A stretch of DNA of 64,000 nt from Rhodanobacter sp. (GTDB lineage: Bacteria; Pseudomonadota; Gammaproteobacteria; Xanthomonadales; Rhodanobacteraceae): positions 3,345,562-3,409,561 of the forward strand of contig AP031382.1 of assembly GCA_040371205.1 (NCBI GenBank), read 5' to 3'. A model generated the notes under the pieces. That model did not search any database. It was not told where the DNA came from and worked only from the letters and a program-made list of their open reading frames with translations. This document shows, in pieces, positions 45,386 to 53,839 of this stretch. Position numbers and translations under genes: made by a program. The first letter of the stretch is position 1. The number at the start of each line of letters is the position of its first letter.

Positions 45386-46741
45386 ATGAAAGAGATCGTG
45401 CTTTCCCGTCCCGCCCGCGCGCTGCCGGCGTGGGCCATGGTGTGCGCCGTACTCGGCATGCTGCTGGTGTCGCCCGTATCCCACGCCGCGGCCGCGGCGC
45501 CGGTGGTCGACAAGGGCGACGTCGCCTGGATGCTCACGTCCACCCTGCTGGTGCTGCTGATGACGGTGCCCGGCCTGGCGCTGTTCTACGGCGGCCTGGT
45601 GCGCTCGAAGAACGTGCTGTCGATCCTGATGCAGGTGATGACGGTGTTCTCGATGATCCTGGTGCTGTGGGCCATCTACGGCTACAGCCTGGCGTTCAAC
45701 GGCGGCAATGCCTTCATCGGCAACCTGGACAAGCTGTTCCTCAAGGGCGTGACCAAGGACAGCCTGGCCGCCACCTTCACCGCCGGCATCGACCTGCCGG
45801 AGCAGGTGTTCGTGGTGTTCCAGTCCACCTTCGCCGGCATCACCGGCGCACTGATCGTGGGCTCGTTCGCCGAGCGCATGCGCTTCCGCGCGGTGCTCGC
45901 CTTCACCGCGCTGTGGTTCACCTTCGCCTACCTGCCGATCGCGCACATGGTGTGGTGCGGTCCGAACGGTTTCCTGTTCGCCAAGGGCGCGCTGGATTTC
46001 GCCGGCGGCACGGTGGTGCACATCAACGCCGGTATCGCGGGACTGGTCGGCGCCTACATGATCGGGCCGCGCCTGGGGCTGGGCCGCGAATCGATGAAAC
46101 CGCACAACGTCACCTTCACCATGATCGGCGCCTCGCTGCTGTGGGTGGGCTGGTTCGGCTTCAACGCGGGGTCCAACCTCGAGGCGAATGCCGGCGCCGG
46201 CCTCGCCTTCATCAACACCCTGCTGGCCACGGCCGCCGCCGTGCTGGCCTGGCTGGCGCTGGAAGCGGTCACCAAGGGCAAGCCGTCGATGGTCGGCGGA
46301 GCATCCGGCGCGGTGGCCGGGCTGGTGGCGATCACGCCGGCCTGCGGCACGGTAGGGCCGATGGGCTCGCTGGCGATCGGCGCACTGGCCAGCGTGGCCT
46401 GCGTGTGGGGCGTGACCGGACTGAAGAAGATCCTGCGCGCCGACGATGCGCTCGACGTGTTCGGCGTGCACGGCCTCGGCGGCATCCTGGGCGCCCTGCT
46501 CACCGGCGTGTTCAGCGCTCCCGCCCTCGGCGGCACCGGCTTCGGCAGCGGCAACAGCACGATCCTGCAGCAGCTGGGCGTGCAGGCGCTGGGCGTCGGC
46601 ATCACCCTGGTCTGGAGCGGCCTGGTTTCCGTGGCGGCCTACTTCGTGGTCAAGCTGCTGTTCGGCCTGCGGGTGTCGACCGAGGCGGAACGCGAGGGCC
46701 TGGACATCACCTCGCATGGCGAGAGCGCCTACGAAAGCTGA
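45386..46741 (+). CDS. amtB: Ammonium transporter AmtB
   Basis: A 451-residue inner-membrane channel conducting ammonium. An N-terminal signal peptide (to about residue 35) precedes eleven helices, as in other AmtB proteins. Recognisable are PGLALFYGGLVRSKNVLS, FVVFQSTFAGITGALIVGSF, the first pore histidine in YLPIAHMVWCGPNG and the second in FGVHGLGGILGALLTG. GlnK encoded immediately upstream would gate it. A strong hairpin terminator follows at 46749-46777. Confidence 0.95.
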   Translation: MKEIVLSRPARALPAWAMVCAVLGMLLVSPVSHAAAAAPVVDKGDVAWMLTSTLLVLLMTVPGLALFYGGLVRSKNVLSILMQVMTVFSMILVLWAIYGYSLAFNGGNAFIGNLDKLFLKGVTKDSLAATFTAGIDLPEQVFVVFQSTFAGITGALIVGSFAERMRFRAVLAFTALWFTFAYLPIAHMVWCGPNGFLFAKGALDFAGGTVVHINAGIAGLVGAYMIGPRLGLGRESMKPHNVTFTMIGASLLWVGWFGFNAGSNLEANAGAGLAFINTLLATAAAVLAWLALEAVTKGKPSMVGGASGAVAGLVAITPACGTVGPMGSLAIGALASVACVWGVTGLKKILRADDALDVFGVHGLGGILGALLTGVFSAPALGGTGFGSGNSTILQQLGVQALGVGITLVWSGLVSVAAYFVVKLLFGLRVSTEAEREGLDITSHGESAYES

Positions 46742-46748
46742 TCCCGGC

Positions 46749-46777
46749 GGCATGCCCTCCAACCGCGAGGGCATGCC
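46749..46777 (+). terminator. Intrinsic terminator after amtB
   Basis: An 11-bp perfect stem (46749-46759 with 46767-46777, GGCATGCCCTC/GAGGGCATGCC) has a 7-base loop and is followed by CATTATT. It ends the glnK-amtB transcript before the glnA promoter. Its right arm overlaps the NtrC-like site. Confidence 0.75.
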
Positions 46778-46790
46778 CATTATTGGTGCA
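46774..46790 (+). promoter_or_regulatory. NtrC-like enhancer site upstream of glnA
   Basis: The 17-bp sequence TGCCCATTATTGGTGCA fits the NtrC consensus TGCACC-N5-GGTGCA with a perfect right half and 4 of 6 matches in the left half. It lies about 100 bases upstream of the sigma-54 promoter, a normal enhancer distance. Confidence 0.6.
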
Positions 46791-46884
46791 AAGCAATCTC
46801 TCGTTTGCCCGGTTAAGATGCATGCCTTGCCCGCGCGGCGCCCCGATATCGTCGCAAATCAAGGAGTAAGTGCCATCCGCCGCA

Positions 46885-46900
46885 TGGCATGGCGCTTGCT
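46885..46900 (+). promoter_or_regulatory. Sigma-54 promoter of glnA
   Basis: TGGCATGGCGCTTGCT matches the -24/-12 consensus TGGCACG-N4-TTGCW with one mismatch and correct GG-GC spacing. Transcription would start near 46911, giving a leader of about 30 bases to the glnA ATG at 46941. Confidence 0.72.
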
Positions 46901-46940
46901 ATTAACCTAGCCAGCCGTCAACCCCAATCGAGGTTTCCCC

Positions 46941-48350
46941 ATGAATGCCCAGCAAGTGCTTGACCTGATCCAGGAGCACGAGGTCGAGTTCGTCGACTTC
47001 CGTTTTGCCGACATGCTCGGCAAGCAGCATCACGTCACCTTCCCCGCGCACGCCATCGACGACGGCACGTTCGAGGACGGCAAGATGTTCGATGGTTCGT
47101 CGATCAGCGGCTGGAAGGGCATCAACGAGTCGGACATGATCCTGATGCCCGACCCGGCTACCGCCTACCTCGATCCGTTCAGCCAGCACACGCAGCTGGT
47201 GCTACATTGCGACGTGCTGGAACCGAGCACCATGCAGGCCTACGGCCGCGATCCGCGTTCCATCGCCAAGCGCGCCGAGGCGTACCTGAAGTCCACGGGC
47301 GTGGCCGACACCGCCTTCTTCGGGCCGGAGCCCGAGTTCTTCATCTTCGACTCGATCCGCTGGCAGAACGACATGGGCCGCGTGTTCTACGAAATCGAGT
47401 CGAACGAGGCTGCCTGGAGCACGCGCTTCAAGTACGAGGACGGCAACATGGGCCATCGTCCTTCGGTGAAGGGCGGCTATTTCCCGGTGTCTCCGGTCGA
47501 CACGCTGGGCGACCTGCGCGCCGACATGTGCAAGGTGCTGGAGTCGCTCGGCCAGACGGTCGAAGTGCACCACCATGAAGTCGCCAACGCCGGCCAGTGC
47601 GAGATCGGCGTGAAGTTCAACACGCTGGTGAAGAAGGCCGACGAGCTGATCACCATGAAGTACGTGGTGAAGAACGTGGCGCACCAGAACGGCAAGACCG
47701 TCACCTTCATGCCCAAGCCCATCGTGGGCGACAACGGCAGCGGCATGCACGTGCACCAGTCGCTCTCGAAGAACGGCGAGAACCTGTTCGCCGGCGACCT
47801 GTACGGCGGCCTGAGCCAGACCGCGCTGTGGTACATCGGCGGCATCTTCAAGCACGCCAAGGCGATCAACGCGTTCTCCAACTCCACCACCAACAGCTAC
47901 AAGCGCCTGGTGCCGGGCTTCGAGGCGCCGGTGATGCTGGCCTACTCGGCCCGCAACCGCTCGGCGAGCTGCCGCATCCCCTACGTGGCCAGCCCCAAGG
48001 GTCGCCGCATCGAGGTGCGCTTCCCCGATCCGATGCAGTCGGGCTACCTCACCTTCACCGCGCTGATGATGGCCGGCCTGGACGGCATCCTCAACAAGAT
48101 CGACCCGGGCGCACCGTCGGACAAGGACCTGTACGACCTGCCGCCGGAAGAGGAGAAGAACATCCCGCAGGTGTGCTCCAGCCTCGACCAGGCGCTGGAA
48201 TCGCTGGACAAGGACCGCGACTTCCTCAAGGCCGGCGGCGTGTTCACCGACGACTTCATCGACGCCTACATCGAGCTCAAGATGCAGGAAGTCACTCGCT
48301 ACCGCGCCAGCACGCACCCGCTGGAATTCCAGATGTACTACGCGCTGTAA
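46941..48350 (+). CDS. glnA: Glutamine synthetase, type I
   Basis: Makes glutamine from glutamate, ammonia and ATP; the dodecameric enzyme is the main ammonium-assimilating step. The 469-residue length is standard for GSI-beta. Conserved blocks include [47 protein letters not shown], the ATP site [17 protein letters not shown] and the glutamate-binding [10 protein letters not shown]. The adenylylation tyrosine is in [11 protein letters not shown] near residue 400. A sigma-54 promoter and NtrC-like site place it under nitrogen control, next to glnK-amtB. Confidence 0.97.
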   Translation: MNAQQVLDLIQEHEVEFVDFRFADMLGKQHHVTFPAHAIDDGTFEDGKMFDGSSISGWKGINESDMILMPDPATAYLDPFSQHTQLVLHCDVLEPSTMQAYGRDPRSIAKRAEAYLKSTGVADTAFFGPEPEFFIFDSIRWQNDMGRVFYEIESNEAAWSTRFKYEDGNMGHRPSVKGGYFPVSPVDTLGDLRADMCKVLESLGQTVEVHHHEVANAGQCEIGVKFNTLVKKADELITMKYVVKNVAHQNGKTVTFMPKPIVGDNGSGMHVHQSLSKNGENLFAGDLYGGLSQTALWYIGGIFKHAKAINAFSNSTTNSYKRLVPGFEAPVMLAYSARNRSASCRIPYVASPKGRRIEVRFPDPMQSGYLTFTALMMAGLDGILNKIDPGAPSDKDLYDLPPEEEKNIPQVCSSLDQALESLDKDRDFLKAGGVFTDDFIDAYIELKMQEVTRYRASTHPLEFQMYYAL

Positions 48351-48372
48351 TTTTCCCGCGCAGGTAAACCGC

Positions 48373-48400
48373 ACAAACGGGCGCCACGGCGCCCGTTTGT
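48373..48400. terminator. Bidirectional terminator between glnA and rsmB
   Basis: A 13-bp perfect inverted repeat (48373-48385 with 48388-48400, ACAAACGGGCGCC/GGCGCCCGTTTGT) with T-rich ends on both strands. It stands between two converging genes. Confidence 0.85.
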
Positions 48401-48463
48401 CTTGATGCCCGAAGTCCGTGGCGATTCGGGAGCCATGGGCAACTTGTTGCTTGGTCGAAGGGA

Positions 48464-49765
48464 CTAAGTGTCCGTCTTGGCGAGCGCCGCGTAGTACATG
48501 CCGTCGAGATCGCCATCGCCCGGCAGGATCTGCCAGCCGACGGCGGCGGCCTGTCCGGCAGGCAGCGTGATCGGCATGGCCCGCGCGTCGGCGTGCGCAG
48601 CGAGGAAGGGCGCCACGACGGCCTCGTTCTCCGTGCGCAGCAGCGAACAGGTGATGTAGACCAGCCGCCCGCCCGGCGCGAGCAATGGCCACAGCGCGTC
48701 GAGGATGCGCCGCTGCTGGGCGGCCAACGCGGGAATGTCGTGCGCGCGCCGGTGCAGGCGCACGTCCGGGCGGCGGCGCAGAACGCCGGTGGCGGAGCAG
48801 GGTGCGTCGATCAGGATGCGGTCGAAGAGCTGTCCGTCCCACCATGCGTAGGGATCGCCGGCATCGCCCACCACCACGTCGGCCTGAAGATGCAGGCGCC
48901 CCAGGTTTTCGCGGATGCGTCCGGCGCGCTTGGGTTCGAATTCCAGCGCGGTGAGCGCGACATCCGCCCGCTCCAGCAGGTGACAGGCTTTGCCGCCGGG
49001 TGCGGCGCAGGCGTCCAGTACGCGCTGGCCGGCGCGTACTTCGGCGAGGTCGGCGGCGATCTGCGCGGCGCCGTCCTGCACCGCGAACAGGCCGTCGGCG
49101 AATCCGGGCAAGCGCGTCACGTCGGTGCTGTGCGGCAGCACGATGGCGTCGGCCAGCCAGGCATGCGCTTCGGCCGTCTGGCCGTCCGAACGGAGACGTT
49201 CGACCAGGTCGCCGCGGCCGGTGCGGCGGCGGTTGGCACGCAGCATCAGCGGCGGCTCGCGGTTGTCCGCCGCCATCACGGCGTCGGCCTGCGTTGGCCA
49301 GTCCTGCGCGATCGCTTCGGCCAGCCAGCGCGGATGGGCGTGGCGGGTTTCCGGTTGTGCATCGAGCGCGGCGAGGTGCGTGCTGCGCTCGCGCTGCCAG
49401 CGGCGCAGCACCGCGTTCACCAATCCCGCAAGTTGCGGGCGCTTGAGTGCGCGCACAGCTTCCACCGTGGCCGCCACGGCGGCGTAGTCGGCCAGTTCCA
49501 GCACTTCCAGTTGCACCAGGCCCAGCACCAGCAGCGCATGCACCGCCGGCTCCTTCTTGCGCAGCGGGCGCTCCAGCAGGCGGTCCAGCGCGGCGTCGAA
49601 GCGCGGCCACCAGCGCGCGCCGTCGCTGACCAGCGCCATCAGCAGGGCGCGGTCGCGCGCGTCGGGCAGTTTTTGCGCATGGCGATCCATCGCTTCGCGC
49701 AGCGAGGCGCCGTGCAGGGCGATCTCGGCGAGGGATTGCGCGGCCAGCGCACGGGTGTCGGTCAT
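48464..49765 (-). CDS. rsmB: 16S rRNA (cytosine-967-C5)-methyltransferase RsmB
   Basis: Methylates C967 of 16S rRNA using S-adenosylmethionine. The 433-residue protein has an N-terminal NusB-like helical domain (residues 1-140) and a C-terminal Rossmann methyltransferase. Motif I is [15 protein letters not shown], the catalytic-release cysteine is in [12 protein letters not shown] (motif IV) and the nucleophile is in [10 protein letters not shown] (motif VI). ATG 49765 overlaps the fmt stop (ATGA). The order def-fmt-rsmB is conserved in many bacteria. Confidence 0.95.
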   Translation of the reverse strand: MTDTRALAAQSLAEIALHGASLREAMDRHAQKLPDARDRALLMALVSDGARWWPRFDAALDRLLERPLRKKEPAVHALLVLGLVQLEVLELADYAAVAATVEAVRALKRPQLAGLVNAVLRRWQRERSTHLAALDAQPETRHAHPRWLAEAIAQDWPTQADAVMAADNREPPLMLRANRRRTGRGDLVERLRSDGQTAEAHAWLADAIVLPHSTDVTRLPGFADGLFAVQDGAAQIAADLAEVRAGQRVLDACAAPGGKACHLLERADVALTALEFEPKRAGRIRENLGRLHLQADVVVGDAGDPYAWWDGQLFDRILIDAPCSATGVLRRRPDVRLHRRAHDIPALAAQQRRILDALWPLLAPGGRLVYITCSLLRTENEAVVAPFLAAHADARAMPITLPAGQAAAVGWQILPGDGDLDGMYYAALAKTDT

Positions 49766-50700
49766 GGCGCGAGCGCGGAACGCAGTTCAGGGCGCGCGTT
49801 GAGGTAATCCGCCGCGCTGATGCGTCGCCCGCCGGCGCGCTGCAGCGCGGTGATGCGCAGCGCGCCGTCGCCGCAGGCGATGACGATGCCTTCGCGGCCG
49901 GCGTCGAGCATGGCGCCAGGCGTGGCACCCGGCGAAACCTCGAACGCACGGGCCGCCCACACACGCACGCGCTCGCCGGCAATCTCGGCATCGCTGCCGG
50001 GCCAGGGATCGAAGGCGCGCACCTGGCGTTCCAGCACGATGGCGGGCCGGCTGAAGTCCAATGCGGACTCGGCCTTGTCCAGCTTGTGCGCGTAGAGCAC
50101 GCCCTCGGCGGCCTGCGGCGTGGCGGTGAGCGTCTCGCCCGCCAGCGTGCGGCCCAGGCCTTCGGCCAAGGCCTCGGCGCCCAGCGCGGCAAGGCGGTCG
50201 TGCAGCGTGCCGCCGGTGTCGTCGCCGGTGATGGGTGTGCGCTTTTCCAGCAGCACCGGGCCGGTGTCCAACCCGGCTTCCATCTGCATCAGATCCACGC
50301 CGGTCTCGGCGTCGCCGGCAAGGATGGCACGCTGGATCGGCGCCGCGCCGCGCCAGCGCGGCAGCAGGCTGGCGTGCACGTTCCAGCAGCCGAGCCGCGG
50401 AATCGCCAGTACCTTGCGCGGCAGGATCAGTCCGTAGGCCACCACTACCAGCAGGTCGGGCCGGTAGGCGGCCAGCGTGGCCTGCGCTTCGGCGGATTTC
50501 AGCGATTCGGGCTGCTCGACGGCGATGCCGGCGGCCAGCGCCGCCTGCTTCACCGGGCTGGGCGCAAGCTTGCGGCCGCGGCCGGCGGGGCGGTCGGGCT
50601 GGGTGTAGACGGCCACCACGTCCGCGCCGCTGGCGCGGCAGGCTTCGAGGCAGGGGACGGAGAACTCCGGGGTGCCGGCGAAGACGACACGCAGGCTCAA
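49762..50700 (-). CDS. fmt: Methionyl-tRNA formyltransferase
   Basis: Formylates initiator Met-tRNA with 10-formyltetrahydrofolate. The 312-residue protein shows the formyltransferase fold: [16 protein letters not shown] at the N-terminus and the catalytic triad Asn107, His109 ([14 protein letters not shown]) and Asp145 (AGLDTG). The insertion loop [15 protein letters not shown] near residues 38-51 contacts tRNA in the E. coli enzyme. The C-terminal domain (about 205-312) binds tRNA. It overlaps def upstream and rsmB downstream, both by ATGA, so the three are a coupled operon. Confidence 0.96.
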   Translation of the reverse strand: MSLRVVFAGTPEFSVPCLEACRASGADVVAVYTQPDRPAGRGRKLAPSPVKQAALAAGIAVEQPESLKSAEAQATLAAYRPDLLVVVAYGLILPRKVLAIPRLGCWNVHASLLPRWRGAAPIQRAILAGDAETGVDLMQMEAGLDTGPVLLEKRTPITGDDTGGTLHDRLAALGAEALAEGLGRTLAGETLTATPQAAEGVLYAHKLDKAESALDFSRPAIVLERQVRAFDPWPGSDAEIAGERVRVWAARAFEVSPGATPGAMLDAGREGIVIACGDGALRITALQRAGGRRISAADYLNARPELRSALAP

Positions 50701-51206
50701 GCGCTGGCCGCCTGCTTGCGCTGCTTTTCCAGGCGCTTGAGCAGCATCGAGCGCTTCAGCGGCGAGAGGTAGTCCACGAACACCTTGCCGGCGAGGTGGT
50801 CCATTTCATGCTGGACAGCGACGGCCTGCGCGCCTTCGGCCTCGTAGACGAACTCCTTGCCGTCCACGTCGTGCGCCTTCACCTTCACCTTCAGCGCGCG
50901 GGTGACGTCGGCGTAGACGCCGGGGAAGGACAGGCAACCCTCCTGGTACACCTGGGCGCCGTCCTTCTCCACGATCTCGGCGTTGATCAGCACCAGCGGC
51001 TGGTTGCGCTCGTCGCTCATGTCGATCACCAGCACCTGCTGGTGCACGTCCACCTGGGTCGCGGCCAGGCCCACGCCGTTGGCGGCGTACATGGTCTCGA
51101 ACATGTCGGCGACGAACTGTTTCAGCCGGGCGTCGAACACGGTGACCGGCGCGGCCTTGGTGCGCAGGCGGGGATCGGGGAACTCGAGGATGGCAAGCGT
51201 GGACAT
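50697..51206 (-). CDS. def: Peptide deformylase
   Basis: Removes the N-formyl group from nascent proteins. The 169-residue enzyme has all three metal-site motifs: GVGLAATQ (residues 45-52), EGCLSFPG with Cys91, and HEMDH with His133, Glu134 and His137. This is a type I bacterial deformylase. It is the first gene of the def-fmt-rsmB operon, divergent from the LysM gene with a 125-base gap. ATG 51206 is supported by homology. Confidence 0.96.
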   Translation of the reverse strand: MSTLAILEFPDPRLRTKAAPVTVFDARLKQFVADMFETMYAANGVGLAATQVDVHQQVLVIDMSDERNQPLVLINAEIVEKDGAQVYQEGCLSFPGVYADVTRALKVKVKAHDVDGKEFVYEAEGAQAVAVQHEMDHLAGKVFVDYLSPLKRSMLLKRLEKQRKQAASA

Positions 51207-51269
51207 GCGGCTATTGTAATACGCCGCCTGCCGCGACGATGACCGCTTAGTTCTGCGAACCGCTGCCGA

Positions 51270-51297
51270 TTGCACGGCTTAATGCTTCGGTTACACT
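51270..51297 (+). promoter_or_regulatory. Sigma-70-type promoter of the LysM gene
   Basis: A -35 TTGCAC (51270-51275) and a -10 TACACT (51292-51297) are separated by 16 bases. The start would be about 28 bases before the ATG at 51332. GGGGAG lies in between as ribosome-binding site. Confidence 0.65.
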
Positions 51298-51331
51298 CGC
51301 CATAGTCTGCTGGGGAGAGGGGATCCCGCCC

Positions 51332-52459
51332 ATGTTCAAGAAAGCCTTCACGGTGCTGGCCGGCACCATGGTCGCGGCAGCAGTGTGTGCCGCCGGCGCT
51401 TCGCAACTGCGCAGCACCCACCCCGACAACTACACCGTGCGCCGCGGCGACACGCTGTGGGGCATCTCGGCGAAGTTCCTGGTCAAGCCGTGGCTGTGGC
51501 CCGAGATCTGGCAGGCCAATCCCCAGGTGAAGAATCCGCACCTGATCTATCCGGGCGATGTGCTCAACCTCTCCTTCATCAACGGCGGCCCCGCCCTCAC
51601 GCTGCAACCCAGCGTGCAGCGCGAGGGCAATCCCGTGCCGGCGATCCCGCTGGATGCCGTGCAGACCTTCCTGAAGGACCTGCGCGTGATGGATTCCAGC
51701 GTGGTCAGCAAGTCGCCCTACGTGGTTGGCCTGGAAGAAAACCAGCTGCGCGGCACATCGGGCCAGAACATCTATGTGCGCGGGCTGGACAGCCAGCCCG
51801 GCCAGCGCTGGGCCATCGTGCGGCCGGAGCACGTGTTCCGCGGCTACGACGACGGCAACGGCGGCACCGCGGAATACGGCGACGAGTTGTACGCCAACGC
51901 CGCCATGGTGCGGTCGCCGTGGGAAGAGGACTTCGACAACGGTTCGGGCCACTACCGCCGCGGCAAGGACATGGGCGTCGAGGTGAAGGTGATCGGCACG
52001 GCCGAAATGCTGCGCGGCGGCGACCCGTCCACCTTGCTCGTGCTGGACTCCACCGCGGAAATCCGCAGCGGCGACCGCCTGATGCCGGTGAACGACCAGC
52101 CCTACGACCCCTACTTCTACCCGCATGCGCCGAAGGACATGCCCAAGGACGCCCGCGTGATCGCATTCACCGACGCCATGGACGCGGTCGGCCCTCACCA
52201 GGTGGTGGCGCTGTCGGTGGGCTCGGCCGAGGGCGTGGACAACGGCACCACCTTCTCGATCTGGCAGCCGGGCGAGAACATCCACGACGATGTGGCCAGC
52301 GACAGCTGGGATCGCGGCGTAGGCAAACGCGTGACCCTGCCTGCGGAGTACATCGGCCACGTCATGGTGTTCCGTACTTTCGAGCACGTCAGCTATGGCC
52401 TGGTGATGGATGGCCTGCGCCCGGTGAAGAAGGGCGCCGAGCTGCGCATGCCGGAGTGA
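51332..52459 (+). CDS. LysM peptidoglycan-binding exported protein
   Basis: A 375-residue exported protein. Residues 1-22 are a signal peptide (FTVLAGTMVAAAVCAAGA). Residues 34-80 form one LysM domain: YTVRRGDTLWGISAKFLVKP, LWPEIWQANPQVKNPHLIYP, GDVLNL. The rest has no familiar domain but has repeated beta-rich blocks; similar proteins are found beside dprA in many gammaproteobacteria. A role in envelope integrity or cell-wall attachment is likely. It is followed by a hairpin and dprA. Confidence 0.88.
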   Translation: MFKKAFTVLAGTMVAAAVCAAGASQLRSTHPDNYTVRRGDTLWGISAKFLVKPWLWPEIWQANPQVKNPHLIYPGDVLNLSFINGGPALTLQPSVQREGNPVPAIPLDAVQTFLKDLRVMDSSVVSKSPYVVGLEENQLRGTSGQNIYVRGLDSQPGQRWAIVRPEHVFRGYDDGNGGTAEYGDELYANAAMVRSPWEEDFDNGSGHYRRGKDMGVEVKVIGTAEMLRGGDPSTLLVLDSTAEIRSGDRLMPVNDQPYDPYFYPHAPKDMPKDARVIAFTDAMDAVGPHQVVALSVGSAEGVDNGTTFSIWQPGENIHDDVASDSWDRGVGKRVTLPAEYIGHVMVFRTFEHVSYGLVMDGLRPVKKGAELRMPE

Positions 52460-52511
52460 TATCCCTCCCATTGCCAGGTTGATGAAGGCACGACGCGGCC
52501 TTCACCCACAC

Positions 52512-52536
52512 GACGGCGCGGCCATCCCGCGCCGTC
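52512..52536 (+). terminator. Hairpin between LysM gene and dprA
   Basis: A 10-bp stem GACGGCGCGG/CCGCGCCGTC with a 5-base loop CCATC, followed by GCCGTTTG. It lies between the LysM stop and the dprA -10 element and probably ends the LysM transcript. Confidence 0.65.
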
Positions 52537-52554
52537 GCCGTTTGTGGCGACCGC

Positions 52555-52567
52555 TAGACTTCGCGCC
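52555..52567 (+). promoter_or_regulatory. TAGACT -10 element, leaderless start of dprA
   Basis: TAGACT (52555-52560) ends 7 bases before the dprA ATG, so the mRNA should begin at the start codon. No ribosome-binding site is present. It matches the arrangement at 18291-18304. Confidence 0.5.
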
Positions 52568-53701
52568 ATGAACGAATCCGATGAACTGCGCGCCTGGCTC
52601 ATCGCTCTGCGCACACCGGGCCTGGGGCCGGGCGGATTGCGTGCGGCGCTGGCTGCGGCCGGAGGCGGCATCGACGTCACCCTGACGCTGCTGCGCCGGC
52701 AGGCAAGCACGCTGGGCGATGCCGCCGCCGCATGGCTGGATGCGCCCGACGAAACCCGGCTGGCCGCCGACCTCGCCTGGCTGGCCGAACCCGGACGCCG
52801 CCTGTTGCGTTGTACCGAGGCGGACTTCCCGCCGTTGCTGGAAACCATTCCGCAACCGCCCGCCGCGTTGTTCGTCGCCGGGGACACCGGCCTGCTGCTG
52901 CATCCGCAGGTGGCCGTCGTGGGTTCGCGCAGCGCCAGTCCGGCCGGTCTGGCCCATGCACGGAGTTTTGCCCGTGCACTGGCGCTGGCCGGTTTCGTCG
53001 TCACCAGCGGCATGGCCGACGGCATCGACGGCGCCGCCCATGAGGCGGCACTGGATGCGAACTGCGCCACCATCGCGGTGGTCGGCACCGGGCCGGACCG
53101 GGTTTATCCGCGCAAGCATCACGCGCTGGCGCAGCGCATCGTGGCGCAGGGCGCGCTGGTCAGCGAGTTTCCGCCCGGCACGCCGGCCCGTGCCGATCAC
53201 TTTCCGCGCCGCAACCGGCTCATTGCCGGCCTTTCGCTGGGCACCCTGGTGGTGGAGGCCGATCTCCGGTCCGGCTCGCTGATCACCGCGCGCCTGGCCG
53301 GCGAGCAGGGCCGCGAGGTGTTCGCCTTGCCCGGTTCGATCGCCAATCCGCTGGCACGCGGTTGCCACCGGCTGATCCGCGACGGCGCGCGGCTGGTCGA
53401 GGAGCCGGCCGAAGTGGCCGAGGCGCTGACGCCCGCGGCGCGCGAACTGGGGGTGGAACTGGCCGCGCGGCTGGCCAAGCCCGGCCAGTCGGCCGCCCCG
53501 GCGCGCGATAGCGGCCGGCACGACGATCCCGACTACCAGCGCCTGTTCGCCGCGCTGGGCCACGATCCGGCTACGCTGGACGAACTGGCGGCACGCAGCG
53601 GGCTGGCCGCGGCGGCGCTGTCCTCGATGCTGCTGATGCTGGAGCTGGAGGGTCGGGTTGCCGGCCTGGCCGGCAACCGCTACCAGCGTCTGCCCGGCTA
53701 G
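52568..53701 (+). CDS. dprA: DNA-processing protein DprA
   Basis: Binds incoming single-stranded DNA during natural transformation and loads RecA. The 377-residue protein has an N-terminal SAM-like region, a Rossmann-type domain (VAVVGSRSASPAGLAHARSF, VTSGMADGIDGAAHEAAL, VVGTGPDRVYPRKHH, FPRRNRLIAGLSLGTLVVEA) and a C-terminal winged helix (LDELAARSGLAAAALSSMLL). ATG 52568 has no Shine-Dalgarno, and a -10 box close by suggests leaderless translation. topA follows on the same strand after about 140 bases. Confidence 0.95.
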   Translation: MNESDELRAWLIALRTPGLGPGGLRAALAAAGGGIDVTLTLLRRQASTLGDAAAAWLDAPDETRLAADLAWLAEPGRRLLRCTEADFPPLLETIPQPPAALFVAGDTGLLLHPQVAVVGSRSASPAGLAHARSFARALALAGFVVTSGMADGIDGAAHEAALDANCATIAVVGTGPDRVYPRKHHALAQRIVAQGALVSEFPPGTPARADHFPRRNRLIAGLSLGTLVVEADLRSGSLITARLAGEQGREVFALPGSIANPLARGCHRLIRDGARLVEEPAEVAEALTPAARELGVELAARLAKPGQSAAPARDSGRHDDPDYQRLFAALGHDPATLDELAARSGLAAAALSSMLLMLELEGRVAGLAGNRYQRLPG

Positions 53702-53839
53702 GCCGCCCACCCGGCGAACCCCATTGCAGTGCGCTTTCACGCATTCCGCGCTTGACAGGCCGCCGGGCGGCGTGGTCTCACTAGTATATAGGCATGCCGC
53801 ACTGCGGCATGGACCCGCCCCACCCACCGCAAGAGATTC

